DNA from: Takashimella koratensis
Lineage: Eukaryota; Basidiomycota; Tremellomycetes; Trichosporonales; Tetragoniomycetaceae
Assembly (NCBI GenBank): GCA_003116875.1
Contig: BCKT01000013.1
Location: 1-64,000 of the forward strand
Length of the DNA stretch: 64,000 bases
Direction of reading: 5' to 3'
Part shown: piece by piece, positions 1 to 19,700 of the stretch
Position numbering within the stretch: position 1 is the stretch's first letter
Layout: each line of letters opens with the position of its first letter
The notes under the pieces: model-generated
The model's database searches: none
The model's input: the letters and a program-made list of their open reading frames with translations, nothing else
Told to the model about the DNA's origin: nothing
Program-made: the position numbers and the translations under genes

Positions 1-250
1 GTTCGCAACGGTCTGAATTTTGGCCATCACTGGGGGAATAAACAGGTCCTTTCATAGTTAAGCCGGGGGAAAACGTTCAGGGTCAGGGGGAAAAATACAT
101 TTTCACGGCCACCCGAGTCCGGTCATCATTTCGCGTGAGACGCGCCTGTCTTCAACATTACAACACTGCTTCCTCACCCCAGCCTCATCGGGTTGCCAAC
201 ACCTCATATCCCATGTCATCTCGACCCGACACCCGAATCACTCAATCGAC
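1..250. promoter_or_regulatory. upstream region of MEC1
   Basis: Left edge to the MEC1 ATG. CT/CA-rich leader from about 130 on, consistent with a fungal 5' UTR. No gene. Confidence 0.4.
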
Positions 251-8338
<8,088 letters not shown>

Positions 8339-8896
8339 TCGAGGCGACAAAGCCGAAACGCACGATCTTCGCCATCGCGTACAATCAGTCTAGGTCGATG
8401 CGCCTTCATCGTTGGATAACCCGAGGTCGACATGCTGATAAACGTGCAACCCAAATAAAACAAGAATAACGAACACAGGTCTAGATTGAAAACTCGCTTC
8501 CACCTACCACGCACATAGATACCCCACCAGACTGCCTGCTCCTCACTTCTGCGCCTCCATGTCCTCTACCCATCCCGTCTCTGTAGATTCAGTTCAGTAT
8601 GTTTAATGTTGTAATCCTATACCACCTCTGTTCGATAGATCGAGGGTCAATTTCACGGCCCCACGTCTCACGCCTCACGTCGTTTGCCAGAAGTGTAGTA
8701 CATGCATCATGTGGTCGCCACCTTTCTCAATCCCTCTACCCTCGCCGCCACCTCGACTAGCGGACGATACGAGAAAAAGAACAAGATGAAGAGAGGGTAG
8801 GTAGGTAGGTAGAAGAAGAAGAGGAGGAAGGGGGCCAGATGACCGGAAGAAGAGACAAAAGAACCAAGGAAACGAACTCGATTAGAGAACGTCGAC
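8339..8896. other. convergent 3' intergenic region MEC1/RPL6
   Basis: About 560 bp between two converging genes; it must hold both 3' UTRs. No ORF with recognisable product. A short GGTA/GAAGAAG simple-sequence patch lies around 8793-8830. Confidence 0.6.
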
Positions 8897-10364
8897 TTAG
8901 AACTTGAGCTCGTGGAATCGGTCACCCTTCGAGAGACCCCAAGAGGCCTTGAGGTACTTGGAGAGGTTCTCGACCTTCTTGACGGCGGCAACAACGGCAG
9001 CGTCAACGGTCTGAGTGAAAGTCAGCGATCGTCCAGATAGTTGTTCAGAGAGATGCTGTTCACAAGAATCAAGCGAGCGAAGGAGGTAGGCAAGTAGAAG
9101 ATCAAATAGATCGCAGCGTTTTTGCCTTTGCCAAACCTCGACTTTGTCCTTTGCTCTCTTGATCCAAGTGTTCCAACTTGACTCAACCCAAACCAAACCG
9201 AACCGAACCAGACCCACCTTCTGCTCCGACTTCTTCTCCTCGGGGAACGCCTTCTTCTCCTTGCCCTCGCCGAAGAACTCGCCCTCCTTGGTCGACTTGG
9301 CGGCCTTGGACTTGGCAAAGTAGGCGTCGTTGACGGCCTCGGGGACCTGGACGGACGAGATGTCGACCTTGGTCGAGGTCGCGATCACGTACGCCTGGCT
9401 GACGCGGCGGAGGGGGACACCGTTGAGTCTGAGTAAGGTTAGTATACGTCGATATATGACACCACAGTCGTCTTGGTCTCCACTCCCGACTCCATCGAAG
9501 AGCACTGTCTGACCGCTTGTTCCCAGAGAACGCAGATGCAACCTCTCGATCCCTGTCCACCACATTCTCTACTCCGTCTCTTCCCCTTTTACCCTGCCCA
9601 TGCATCGCCCTTTCCTCATCCTCTCCACGCGTCCCAACCACAAACGCAAATGATCGACCGCACCACACTCACTTGAAGGGACCGGTGACGAGGAGGAGAC
9701 CCGAGTCGAGCTGCTTGAGGAAGACGACGCGGCGACCCGAGAAGCGACCAGCAAGGAGGATGAGGACGGTACCCGGGGTGATGGAACCACGGAGCTTGGT
9801 CTTGCCAGCGACCTTGCGAGAGACCTTGGGGCGGAGAACGTCCTCGGCAGGGTAGTACTTGGACGCCTTGGAGGTAGGGACGAGACGCTTCTCGCCGTTG
9901 GCCTTGCCGCCAATCGTCTTCTCGGTGAAGGCGGGGGTAGCCTCCTTGGCCGGAACAGCGGCGGTCTTCTTGCCTAGACTCGAGTTAGCAAAGTGTAAGG
10001 AATGGATGATGCACTCTCTCCGCTGCAAATTGTTGCACACATTGACTCCACGGTCTTCCCCTCCGCCCTCTCCCTCTATCGCCTCCTGATCATCCGACGA
10101 ACCCACTCCAACTTCTTCTGCCATCACTTCCGCTCGCTAACATCTTCACGCTTGCCCACTGATTGTCTCCTTTTCTCCCATTCCTGTTAATCGCCCCAGC
10201 CCATCATCATCCCATCTGTCCTCGCCCTCCTTCCTATCCCCAGCAACCCACAGCCCAGAACCAAAACGAATCGGCTACCTACCCTTGAAGAGACCACGCT
10301 TGGCGGCGACTTGGGATCGCGAGAGCCGGCCGACGTTACGAGCGATGGGCGTGGATCGAGCCAT
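8897..10364 (-). CDS. RPL6: 60S ribosomal protein L6 (eL6)
   Basis: Component of the cytosolic large ribosomal subunit. Four exons read on the minus strand: 10364-10283, 9973-9673, 9428-9218, 9010-8897, giving 235 aa. The N-terminus [16 protein letters not shown] leads into a Lys/Ala-rich segment, followed by the eL6 core with YYPAEDV, the KOW-like [22 protein letters not shown] block and [13 protein letters not shown], ending in HELKF. The three introns (309, 244 and 207 bp) are clearly longer than the roughly 55 bp introns of neighbours, as is common for ribosomal protein genes. Intron 1 was checked for a box C/D snoRNA and none was convincing. It shares a divergent upstream region with the methyltransferase gene. 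Family call is firm. Confidence 0.95.
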
Positions 10365-10785
10365 CTGTGCGAGTGTGAGTGTGGGTAAGGGTGTAGGAGA
10401 TGGAGGAGGAGGTGGAAGAGGGGTGAGACTGACCTTTTCTAGTTGTTTTGAAGGATGAGGAAGAGGATGTCGAAATGTTGAAAATGTTCAAATGGCTCTG
10501 GGTGGTGGTAGCAGCCAGGGTAGCACCCACACACACACCCACACACACACACATAGCTGCCAATTCGACATTCGAACCTCAAAGGGTAGTCAGAGCCAGC
10601 GGGGAAATGGGAGGTGGAAGAAAATGCCGACACGAACAGCTGTGGCAACCCCCCTGGGCGATGAGGTCCCATCGGGGATAAGCCACCGTTTCTTTAACGC
10701 CGATGAGCTCGACATTGATCCCTTGCCTGTCCTCACTATCGGATCGTCGTCATCGTTGATCCTCGCTCAACATCATTCATTGCCC
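10365..10785. promoter_or_regulatory. divergent promoter region RPL6/methyltransferase
   Basis: A 421 bp region between two divergent start codons, so it should contain both promoters and 5' UTRs. It carries an (AC)n-type microsatellite at about 10526-10553 (CA repeats interrupted by CCC). The open frame continuing upstream of the methyltransferase ATG is treated as leader. No specific factor site is claimed. Confidence 0.5.
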
Positions 10786-11993
10786 ATGTCGGATCCCAAT
10801 TTCCCTCCCAACCTCAACATCCATCCTCTCCATATCGCACCCTCACGGCACCCCCCAGCGACGACAGATGTTGGTCCAGACACAGACGCAGATGCAGACA
10901 CTCATCGCCAGAAAGAAGCTATCGCAAAGTACGGCATAGCCGGCAGAGTGTGGTATGTTGCGCTCTACCCTCGTTGCTCTATACACCCTCTATACACCTA
11001 CTATCATCGTTGCTTCCATGCAGATCTTCAACCTATTCCATATCGTTGACATTATCATGACCTTGCTCTGACATGATCCAGGGAAGCAGGTAAACCACTT
11101 CTCGAGTACCTCAACCCTAACCCTTCGTCCCCCTTCGACCCACCATGTCCCTTCTTCAACCAACCTGGTCCATTCCGCATCCTCGAACTCGGTTCAGGCC
11201 AAGCTCTACCATCCCTCCATCTTGCCAGTAACCTTTCACCCAGCGACACTATCGTGCTCACCGACTTGCCGAACGTCGTACCCCTTTGCGAACAGAGCGT
11301 GCAGATTTGGCGGACAGAAAGAGAGGCAACGGCGGACTCGTCAAGTAGAGGGAAGGAAGGAGCAGAGGTAAAGGTTCGCCCGCTCGCTTGGGGAGAACAG
11401 GTACATGAAGTTTTGAAGCTTGGACCGTATACTCATATCCTAATGTGTGATTTGGTGAGTTTGCAAATCGAGGGACCGGTAGCGGTCGGTACGGATGGAC
11501 CATTGTGGTCGCGGGCAGTCTTGTGGGAAGTCTGCAGAGACTGACATTGGGAACAGGTCTACTTTCCTCACCTATACCCGCCTCTCCTCCGAACGCTTCT
11601 GGAGGTCACCGAGCCCGGATCGCTCCCCTCAACCGATACCGAGACGTTTGGCCCAGAAATCATCCTCTCCTGTTAGTCCCAACCCCCACCTCGCACCATT
11701 CGTTCCAGACTAACTCCGAGTTTCTCTTCCCCTTGCCCCTTTGTGCAGACAAGACTCGTTCCATGGCGCTCGAGCAATCCTTCTTCGACGCATTTGGGCA
11801 GTACTTTCGCTTGACACCAGTGACTGGTGGGAGCTGGGATGAGGCGCGGGTGTATGTCTGCCAGCGGTGGCGTGTGACCGAGGAGTGGAAGGTGCCATCG
11901 GTGGCGCAAGTGATGGGTGGGGTCAGAGGGGTCGTGAGAGGGAGGGCGTTTGATCATGCCGATGAGATGTATGCGGCGCTCGAGTGGGACTAA
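10786..11993 (+). CDS. METTL21-like protein methyltransferase
   Basis: Seven-beta-strand S-adenosylmethionine-dependent methyltransferase of the Methyltransf_16 (METTL21/EFM) group, whose known members methylate lysines of translation factors, chaperones or other proteins; the substrate here cannot be told. Four exons: 10786-10952, 11082-11454, 11557-11671, 11749-11993, giving 299 aa. Visible motifs: the family VWEAG segment at about aa 54-59, split by intron 1; SAM-binding motif I ILELGSGQALPSLHLA at about aa 89-104; acidic motif II region TDLPNVVPL; the post-motif strand MCDLVYFPHLYPPLL; and the family signature YKTRSMALEQSFFDAF near the C-terminus. The ATG at 10786 is chosen because the upstream in-frame sequence is CA-repeat rich and not protein-like. 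An upstream in-frame start remains possible. Confidence 0.8.
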
Positions 11994-12300
11994 CCGAAAT
12001 GAGCAGATACAAGGGGAGCGGAAGGGGAGAGGAGGTTTGGAAGGGGTTAAGCATCAGGCGGGTGACGGCACCGTGGACATGTGCCGTTCCCAAGTGTCAT
12101 GACGAGGAACAAACAAAGAACATGACAATACAACGATACATGCTGGGTGAAACGTAAACGATCAAGTCATGCTGGATAACAATGTATATTACACGAGAAA
12201 CCAAAAGTCCTCGACAGGTAACGAGGTGTCTATGTATCAACGTGGCGAGTGCACTCGTCTGCCTTCCTGTCTTTGCCTTCTCTGGATGTCTGTGGTGACG
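11994..12300. other. convergent 3' region methyltransferase/PPG1
   Basis: 307 bp shared by the 3' ends of two converging genes. I see no further gene or repeat in it. Confidence 0.6.
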
Positions 12301-13902
12301 CTACAAAAAGTACTCTATCGCCGATACCGCCTGTGACAGGTGTCAGCCTCGCCATGTCCAGACCTCCGAGTGTAGGCACGTACCTTGGTGTTCTGTTGCG
12401 CCTGACTTGGCCCATCGCGCTATGTTAGGATTAGTAGTTGCCAGCGGATCACGAATGGAGCAACCTAGCTGTTGACTTACCTCGTTTTCTGGTGCCGCCT
12501 GGAAGACGTTAAAGAACCTCCCTCCTCCCGGTGACACTTCCAATATACTCGCGGCGTTCCCACACCTAGGTATGTATCAGCCTCGGGTGAAGAACTCGGC
12601 CCAACACTCACCTGTAACAGTAATTTGGCGCACTCCATACCGTGCTCAATTGGTCGTTATATAATACCGAATAACCCTCCATACATAGTTGGTGAGCGCG
12701 AAGAACGTGGTTCATCCCGTTGAGAGTGAGGAATTTCTTGACGATTGACGCTCCGAATGTGTACCCTGCGCCTCTGTACTCCTATCAGCAATTGTCCCAG
12801 TCCCGTCGGCCCCTTGACCCACTACCACCGAGCGCCCCCTGCCTCGCTGCTCGGATTGAGCGACAGTGATCGGGGTAGATTAGACGTACCTAGGACTTAT
12901 CGCGAAATCCTCCTTCTCCGGATCTGGATCCGACCAAACCAAATCCGCCATCGGGCCTTCATGTGGGATCTCCCTAAACCGATCGATAATCTTGACTTGA
13001 TCGATATGATGAATCGAAGGACTGAGCCCACCATGGACACAGAAGATCGCATCGTCAATGACCACGCTGAGCGTTAGGAAATCGAACATGTCGGTAAAAT
13101 ATTGCCAGACTGTTGGGGATCCATATTTCCTCGTGCATTCTAGGTAGAACCCGTACGTCTGTGGGGTAAGTCAGTTTCCAATTCCTCGGTCCCCCGGGAG
13201 TCATCGTGAAGAGATTAAATCCTAATTGTTCGTGTGCAAGCTCAGACATCCGTTCTCACGGACACGGAAACAAGGGGTTCCTAGCTGACGCAGTGTACCG
13301 CCCCGCCCCCGTGTCCTGACCGTCATGGGTCCGCATGTACGCGGCCCTTTCAGAGTCCTCTATTGAAATATCATCGTAGCTCGTACCCCTCCAGACGAAA
13401 CGAGAAAGCAAGGGCTGGATTACTCACTTGAGTGACAGCGCGGGACTCGTGGTTGCCCCGAATGAGCTGAATACGTTCTGGATACCGCAGTTTCAAACAT
13501 GTGAGAAGGGAGATGGTCTCCACAGAATGCAAGCCTCGATCGACGTAGTCGCCTATCAACGACAGTTAGCATCGAAGCTCACCAACTTCCCCGCTCTTTT
13601 CTCCATCTACACCCGCATCTTTCACTCTCTTCCACCCTTCGGACAAATAATCACTCCAACTCACCTAGGAAAAGATAATTCGTATCTGGTGCTGACCCGC
13701 CTATCCGAAAAATCTCAATGAGGTCATGAAACTGTCCATGGATATCGCCAACGACGGTTACTGGTGAACTGATATGTACGACGTTTGATTCCCGCATGAG
13801 AACTTCTTTTGTCTTTTCGCAGATTTCGCGGAGGAGAGCTTCACCCAGGAGCTGTTTGTCCCGCAGTCGGTCGATGCAAGCGTCGAGGTCGAAGGGGGCC
13901 AT
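12301..13902 (-). CDS. PPG1: PP2A-like Ser/Thr phosphatase PPG1
   Basis: Catalytic subunit of a PP2A-family phosphatase; yeast Ppg1 acts in the Far/STRIPAK-type complex and glycogen control. Seven exons on the minus strand: 13902-13665, 13552-13428, 13158-12890, 12773-12612, 12565-12481, 12419-12384, 12330-12301, giving 314 aa. Metal- and phosphate-binding motifs are complete: GDIHG (52-56), LGDYVDRG, RGNHES, later CVHGGLSP and the [10 protein letters not shown] block. Assignment to PPG1 rather than PP2A or SIT4 rests on [13 protein letters not shown] and the [17 protein letters not shown] segment. The last two exons are only 36 and 30 nt and rebuild the conserved YFL carboxyl end that PP2A-family enzymes use for Leu methylation. 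Intron 2 is unusually long (269 bp). Confidence 0.92.
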
Positions 13903-14289
13903 CGCGGGCGACGGAGGGGGCGGGGGAAAGAGAGACGAGAGAGGTGATTAGGTAGCGACGAGAGGAAGGGGAGCCGGGAACGGGCAAATGGGATTGAACG
14001 AGGGAGGACGAGAGGGGCCCGGGGCGAGTTTGGAACAAGTGACGCGAAACGAAGGATAAGTCCAGACACGGATGGGTCAAGGTGAAGGTGAAGATGATGC
14101 AAGTGAAGGACGAAGGACGAAGGACGTGCTTTGTCGTCGACTCGAGACGAGGTTGGTGACGACAATGTCACGTGACCGATGTGTTGCGCTTTTGTTTGGG
14201 TGCTGAATTGAGAATTTGACATTCGAGTCTCAGTCTCGGATCCACTCCAACCGTCACTCCTTCGCAACCTTATCGATATTATCAGCACC
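13903..14289. promoter_or_regulatory. divergent promoter region PPG1/Lys-rich protein
   Basis: 387 bp between divergent start codons, so both promoters must lie here. It includes a short repeat of GGACGAA units at about 14107-14124. No specific motif is called. Confidence 0.45.
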
Positions 14290-14925
14290 ATGGACGGTAC
14301 GTGCTGTAACTGGTAGCGAGGATCAAAGGGCTGGCACCTTGGTTGAGCTGTTCCTAGTCTCTGGGCGTCGCATCGCTGCCAGTGTTCGCTGACCTCTTGT
14401 AGACGGCAGCAACGCCGACGCCGGCCCTTCCGCCGCCTCTGTCCAATCCCAACTCACCTCCCTCGCGGCACGTAAAGAGACCCTCCAAACTCAGCGGGGA
14501 AACACCGATACCGTCGCCTCTGCCTCTAAACTCGCCAAGAACAAGCGCCTACCCGCGACAATGATCACCCCGGCTGGCAACATTGAAGCGAGTAAGAAGA
14601 ATAAGAAGGAAGGAGGCGGGAAGAAGAAGAAAGCAAGGTCGGAGAAGGGGAAGGAGAAGGCACTGGAGAGGATGGAGATGATGCAGGCAAGAGTTAAACA
14701 GAGTGAAGATAAGAAGGTGAGTTCGATAAGATGGGTGGAGTGTGGGTAAGGCTGGGAAAGATCGGGATCTGGGAGGCGAGTTGGTCGAAGTTGGAGTGTG
14801 GCCCAAGTGCTTAGGAGCAGAGAATGGCAGACAGGAGTACGAGGTTGATCTTTGTATTGAACTTCTGAGCTGAGATTGCGCTATTTTAGGCCAAGCGACA
14901 ACGAGCGAAGAAGGCATGGGAGTAG
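14290..14925 (+). CDS. small Lys-rich protein of unknown function
   Basis: Three exons (14290-14296, 14403-14716, 14890-14925) give a 118-residue protein. I do not recognise the family. It starts with an acidic/Ala-Ser segment, then a predicted helix (SQLTSLAARKETLQTQR), a central block LPATMITPAGNIEASKKNKK, then a very basic, probably coiled-coil tail ending KRQRAKKAWE. The composition suggests a nuclear or nucleolar RNA- or ribosome-associated protein, but this is inference only. The first exon carries only two codons plus one base. The model is supported by phase agreement and by the coherent basic sequence across both junctions; no homologue was identified. Confidence 0.6.
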
Positions 14926-15205
14926 TCTTGAGCACCATCGGCCGGGGTGACCGATCCTGGACACTCTAAACGCCTGCTCCATCGGTCTCACAATTTGTAT
15001 AGTAGATAACCCACCGCCTCACTGAGAGCGCGCGTACATGGTGCATGATATGTATGAGTGATGAATCTATCTCTTGACGTTGTATCGCGTCCAGAGGAAA
15101 TGCAGAGTCGAGATTTTTGAACCCAGTGATACGTCCAAGACCAACTTGAGAGCCGGAGCCGCGAGAGCCTCGCAATCGAGAGGACGCAGAGAATCTTGAA
15201 TATAT

Positions 15206-16316
15206 CTAGTAAATCTGATTCACGTATACCTCGTTAGCTCCAGATGACAGGCGGCGTAACAAACAAAGAAAGAGAAGAGAGCCCAATGACTCACTTCGTC
15301 AAAGGGGCGGGTATCATTAACACAGCTATCCCAGACCTCATTAACGGCTCGTTCCGCCATCTCCTGCGACTTGCACGACGGGTTGGCTAGGACAGAAAGC
15401 ACGGCTCGGCGTCGGACACAGGCTTGGTGTTGTTTCGAGAAAGCGTAGAAACCTCGTTGCACTTCTCGGCCCCATCGACAGTCGCCAGAAAGGTTGGCGG
15501 CGCGGATCTACGGCGAGCGATGAGCGAGCCAAGGGTCGCAGAGCAAGAGTACGTATTGTTGTCAGCTTCGTTCTTGGTCCCTTTGATATCCGATTCCTTG
15601 ATGCAGTCCTCTGGTCATCCAATCCTTTGTCTCCGCCCATCCTGTAAGAGCTGGGATCCAAACCTGGACTCACCTCACTACACGCATGATGCCTCAAATT
15701 CGCCCAATCCACATTAAACCGACAATGATCGTACGCATGTAACAACTCATGCGCGATTGTATCTTCCATATGCTTTTTAGATGCGAACCGATCTTGGCAT
15801 AGGAGGACGCCGAATTGGGGTGAGAAGCCGCCAGCTCGAGTAGGGTCGCAAGGGTGACATTGAATAGACGAGGAAGGGAAGGGACAGCCGGATAGCTGAA
15901 GGTGTTTGAGTAGGAAGACAATCATGGGGCCTTGAATTGTTAGTTGCAGATGATACCGAGTGTGTATCACAGGGTGAGAGGACAAAAGCTTGGGATGAGC
16001 ATGATTGAAATGGATACGTACTCGTGGTCATCAGATCGTTCTTCCACTTTTCACACCGATCCCAGTCCCTCTCGAGCTTGACCAATTTCCCCCTCTCCTC
16101 TGCCGCAGCTTTATCCGCATCTGTCAGTCCCATGCCTGTGAAATGGGCGAGCGAGGTACGCCACCGTTCGAATGCTGGTGACGGTGTCGAGTTGGAATTG
16201 GACGAGGAGGAAGAAGAAGGGGAGGAGGAGGAAGAGAGCGAGGATGGGGATGTGGAGTGAGCGGACTGAGGGAGGCGGCTGGGACCGGCCTCTGGGGGCT
16301 CGACTGGGCTAGACAT
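15206..16316 (-). CDS. ATP23: mitochondrial inner membrane protease ATP23
   Basis: Zinc metalloprotease of the mitochondrial intermembrane space that matures Atp6 and helps F0 assembly. Four exons on the minus strand: 16316-16022, 15930-15674, 15507-15295, 15214-15206, giving 257 aa. The Ser-rich N-terminus precedes the Atp23 domain. The catalytic HELLH is at aa 159-163 in [13 protein letters not shown], and conserved Cys residues occur in SGCPF, CHPC and LLCQDRF. The C-terminal part has [13 protein letters not shown] and [10 protein letters not shown]. The last exon is 9 nt (ATT TAC TAG) and supplies the family end DEIY. The start is the ATG opening [11 protein letters not shown]; an in-frame ATG 108 bp upstream is possible but adds unlikely sequence. 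Confidence 0.9.
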
Positions 16317-16773
16317 GGAGGTGAGGTGTGGTGTGGAGGTGGTAGGTAGGTGGACAGAGACAACAGTGCCGAGTTGAACAATCTCTACTGTACATCCGAC
16401 GGAAGCAAAATCGCCACTGTCCACCGTCCCTGGCGCGTATCACCCATGGCCGAATGCAGTCGACTCGCTGCTCCATCCTCCATCCTCCATCCATCCCCAC
16501 CTCTTCTCTCCAATCCCCTCCTCCCCCCACCCCGTCCCGGTCTAGACAACCCAGATCGCACTCGATCCGAGTGTATCGTATACCCCCTTACCCCCTGCTC
16601 GATCCCTCAGGTCATCGTCGCGTCGTTGGAAATTGCTCCGCCGATCTTTCATCTCATTTCTGCGTCTTCCAACCACAACACACAAACCACAAGCCACAAC
16701 TAAACGATCTGAACGATCTATCTTGATTCCTTGCTGTATCGACTCCAGTCTCAACGACTCATAAGCCTTCACA
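16317..16773. promoter_or_regulatory. divergent promoter region ATP23/XRN1
   Basis: 457 bp between divergent starts. The half nearest XRN1 is pyrimidine-rich (about 16480-16620), as expected of a fungal promoter or leader. No gene seen. Confidence 0.45.
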
Positions 16774-19700
16774 ATGGGTAAGTCCAGGCGTCCAGTCGAT
16801 TTCGACCTTTACCAGTTCTTCACAAGCAGGATACAGCTGATCCAAACCCCTCCGACCCACAGGTATCCCCAAGGTACGCAGGCACCCAGAGAGATGGCGC
16901 AGCTTCTGCATGAGTAAACGTGGGCGATTGCTAACTCCTGTCTAGTTCTTCAGATGGGTGTCGGAGAGGTACCCCCTCACGTCTCAGCTCATCACACCAA
17001 ACTCGATCCCAACGTTTGATAACCTCTAGTGAGTTGGGATTGAGACTTGCTATAAAAGTGTAGGAGGTTGGCTGACTCGATCGCTTATAGTCTCGACATG
17101 GTGAGCACGATCGAGGATCGACACTCCTCCAGGCCCTACCCCACTTATCTTTACCTTCTCCCCCACTCTCTCTCTCAACATTCCAGTCTCCCTTCTTGAA
17201 CCTATTGCTAATTCGACGCCACGCAGAATGGCATCATCCACAACTGTTCTCACCCACCTTCATCCGAAAATGATGTCCACTTCCGAATCACCGAGGAACA
17301 AATGGTCCTCGGTATCTTTGCCTACATTGATCACCTATTCACCAAGATCAAGCCCCGCAAGGTGTTTTTCATGGCGATTGACGGTGTTGCGCCTCGTGCG
17401 AAGATGAACCAGCAGCGATCACGTCGGTTCCGAACCGCCAGGGATGCGAGGGAGATGCGAGAGGCAGCGGAGAGGAAGGGAGAGAAGTTGCCAGAGGAAA
17501 AAGCGTTCGACTCGAACTGTATCACACCAGGTAAGTCCAACTTGATTGAAGCAAAGAGTACTGAAGCTGAAACTGATACCGTCGACAGGGACACCGTTCA
17601 TGGCAAGGTTGTCGGAACATTTAAAGTACTATGTCCGAAAGAAGATTACAGAGGATGCCGAATGGCGCAACGTTACCGTCATCTTGAGTGGGCACGATGT
17701 GAGTGGACTCATACTCAATGCTATGTGTCTCTCAGACTGGCTGACACTGTTTACAGGTGCCCGGAGAGGGAGAGCACAAGATCCAGGAATACATTCGGTT
17801 GGCCAAAGCGCAACCAGACTAGTAAGTGCTCCCGATGTCGAGTATCTTTACCTGTATATGGTTCACTGATCCCGTTATCAGTAACCCAAACACAAGACAT
17901 TGCTTGTACGGCCTCGATGCCGATTTGATCATGCTCGGTCTGCTCAGCCATGACCCCCACTTCTGTCTCCTCCGAGAGGAAGTCACCTTTGGTCGCAAAA
18001 CCAAGAAAACTACAGGGTGCGTTGACGCTCCACTCCAACTCGGGCAAATCTCGACCCAACGCTGACCCAAGACCTGGCCGTACACAGTCTCAACAATGCC
18101 AACTTCTTCCTCCTCCACCTCTCGCTTCTCCGCGAATACCTCGACCTTGAATTCTCCTCTCTCGCTCCTCAATTGCCGTTCGGCTACGACCTTGAACGTA
18201 TTATTGATGACTTTATCCTCATGGCCATCTTTATTGGTAACGATTTCTTGCCACATTTGCCCGACTTGCATATCAACGAGGGCGCTTTGGAGGTAATTTG
18301 GAATATCTACAAGGAGATCCTTCCCACTGCTGGTGCGTGAGCTGGTCGGACTACGAAGTTTAGTCCAGAAACATTGACAAGTTGCAGGTGGATACCTCAA
18401 CGAGCACGGCACGATCTCTCTCCCACGATTGCAGATGATGCTCGACCACTTGGCCAAGTTTGAACGGGACAACTTTGAGCAAGAGTTTGCAGACGCGAAT
18501 TGGTACAAGGGCAAGCAGGAGAAAGAAGTCGCTGCTATGGAAAAGGCCAGGAAGCGTGGCAAGCTAGGTATGTCGAACTGTCGCAAAGGTTAATGAGGGT
18601 CGTAGCTCACTCTTTCCCCACAGTCATCACCAAGGACCAGCAAAAGATCCTCAGCCAAATCCGCTCATTCGTCGAGAAACACCGTGCGAGAATTTCCGCC
18701 AAGGACAGATTAACCATTGTCAACTCGCTTCCTGCCCGAGACCGCCGGTTCGTCCAAGAGCTCGCGGACAGCCTGCACCTTCACTGCACATGGGACGAAG
18801 TCGACGATTACGGTCAGCCCCTGATTGTCCTTTCGTTCAATATGGAAGGAGTCAGTGAAGACGAGGACACCGAAGATGCCGAGAATGGTGAACCCACAGA
18901 GAAGAAAGAGAACGGAGTGACGAATGGAGGAGAGGAAGATGGAGAGTGGGAATCCGACGAAGATCCAGAAGGTGACCTGGCGATTAAACGTGTCTTTGAG
19001 AAGTACAACAAGGCAAAGGTTGTGGATAACCTCGTGGAGGACTTTGAGGAGAATTACGATGAGAGCGTCAAGCAGAAGATGGACGAGTGGAAGCGCGGTT
19101 ACTACAAGGTGAGCCGCGGGGGCAACTTGATCGTGATCGATAGTAGGGACGAGCAAGGTCGACGAATCAGAGCTGACACCTCACCTCAGGCCAAGCTCGA
19201 GATCAACTACGATGACCCCGAGTCACTGCACCCGCTCATCTTCAGGTATATTGAGGGCCTCCAGTGGGTTCTCAACTACTATTACAAGGGCGTGTCCAGC
19301 TGGGGATGGTTCTACAACTATCATTTCGCGCCCAAGATCTCTGGTACGTCGAGGCTCGGATTTAATCTCTGTAGTCCCCGTGTGAAGACTGAAGAGAGGA
19401 AAGATGGGAAACACATGTTGACTCGAGGTAGACCTTCGGGGAATCGCCGAGTTCAAGTTCAACTTCGATTACGGTAAACCGTTCTTGCCGTTCCAACAGT
19501 TAATGGGTGTCTTGCCCATGGACAGTATGGAGCACGTCCCAGATGCTTACAGGGTGAGTAAAGCCATCGCGGGCATAAGTGAGAGGTTGGACTCAGCTGA
19601 TGGACTGTATCATAGGAACTCATGTATGATGAGAAATCGCCCATTCTTGATTTCTACCCTCGCGACTTTGACCTCGATATGAATGGGAAGAAGCAAGACT

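Noticed and set aside
9974..10282. Possible box C/D snoRNA in RPL6 intron 1 (TGATGA present)
   Set aside because: No convincing CTGA box D or terminal stem could be found; also the ORF reading through this intron is chance.
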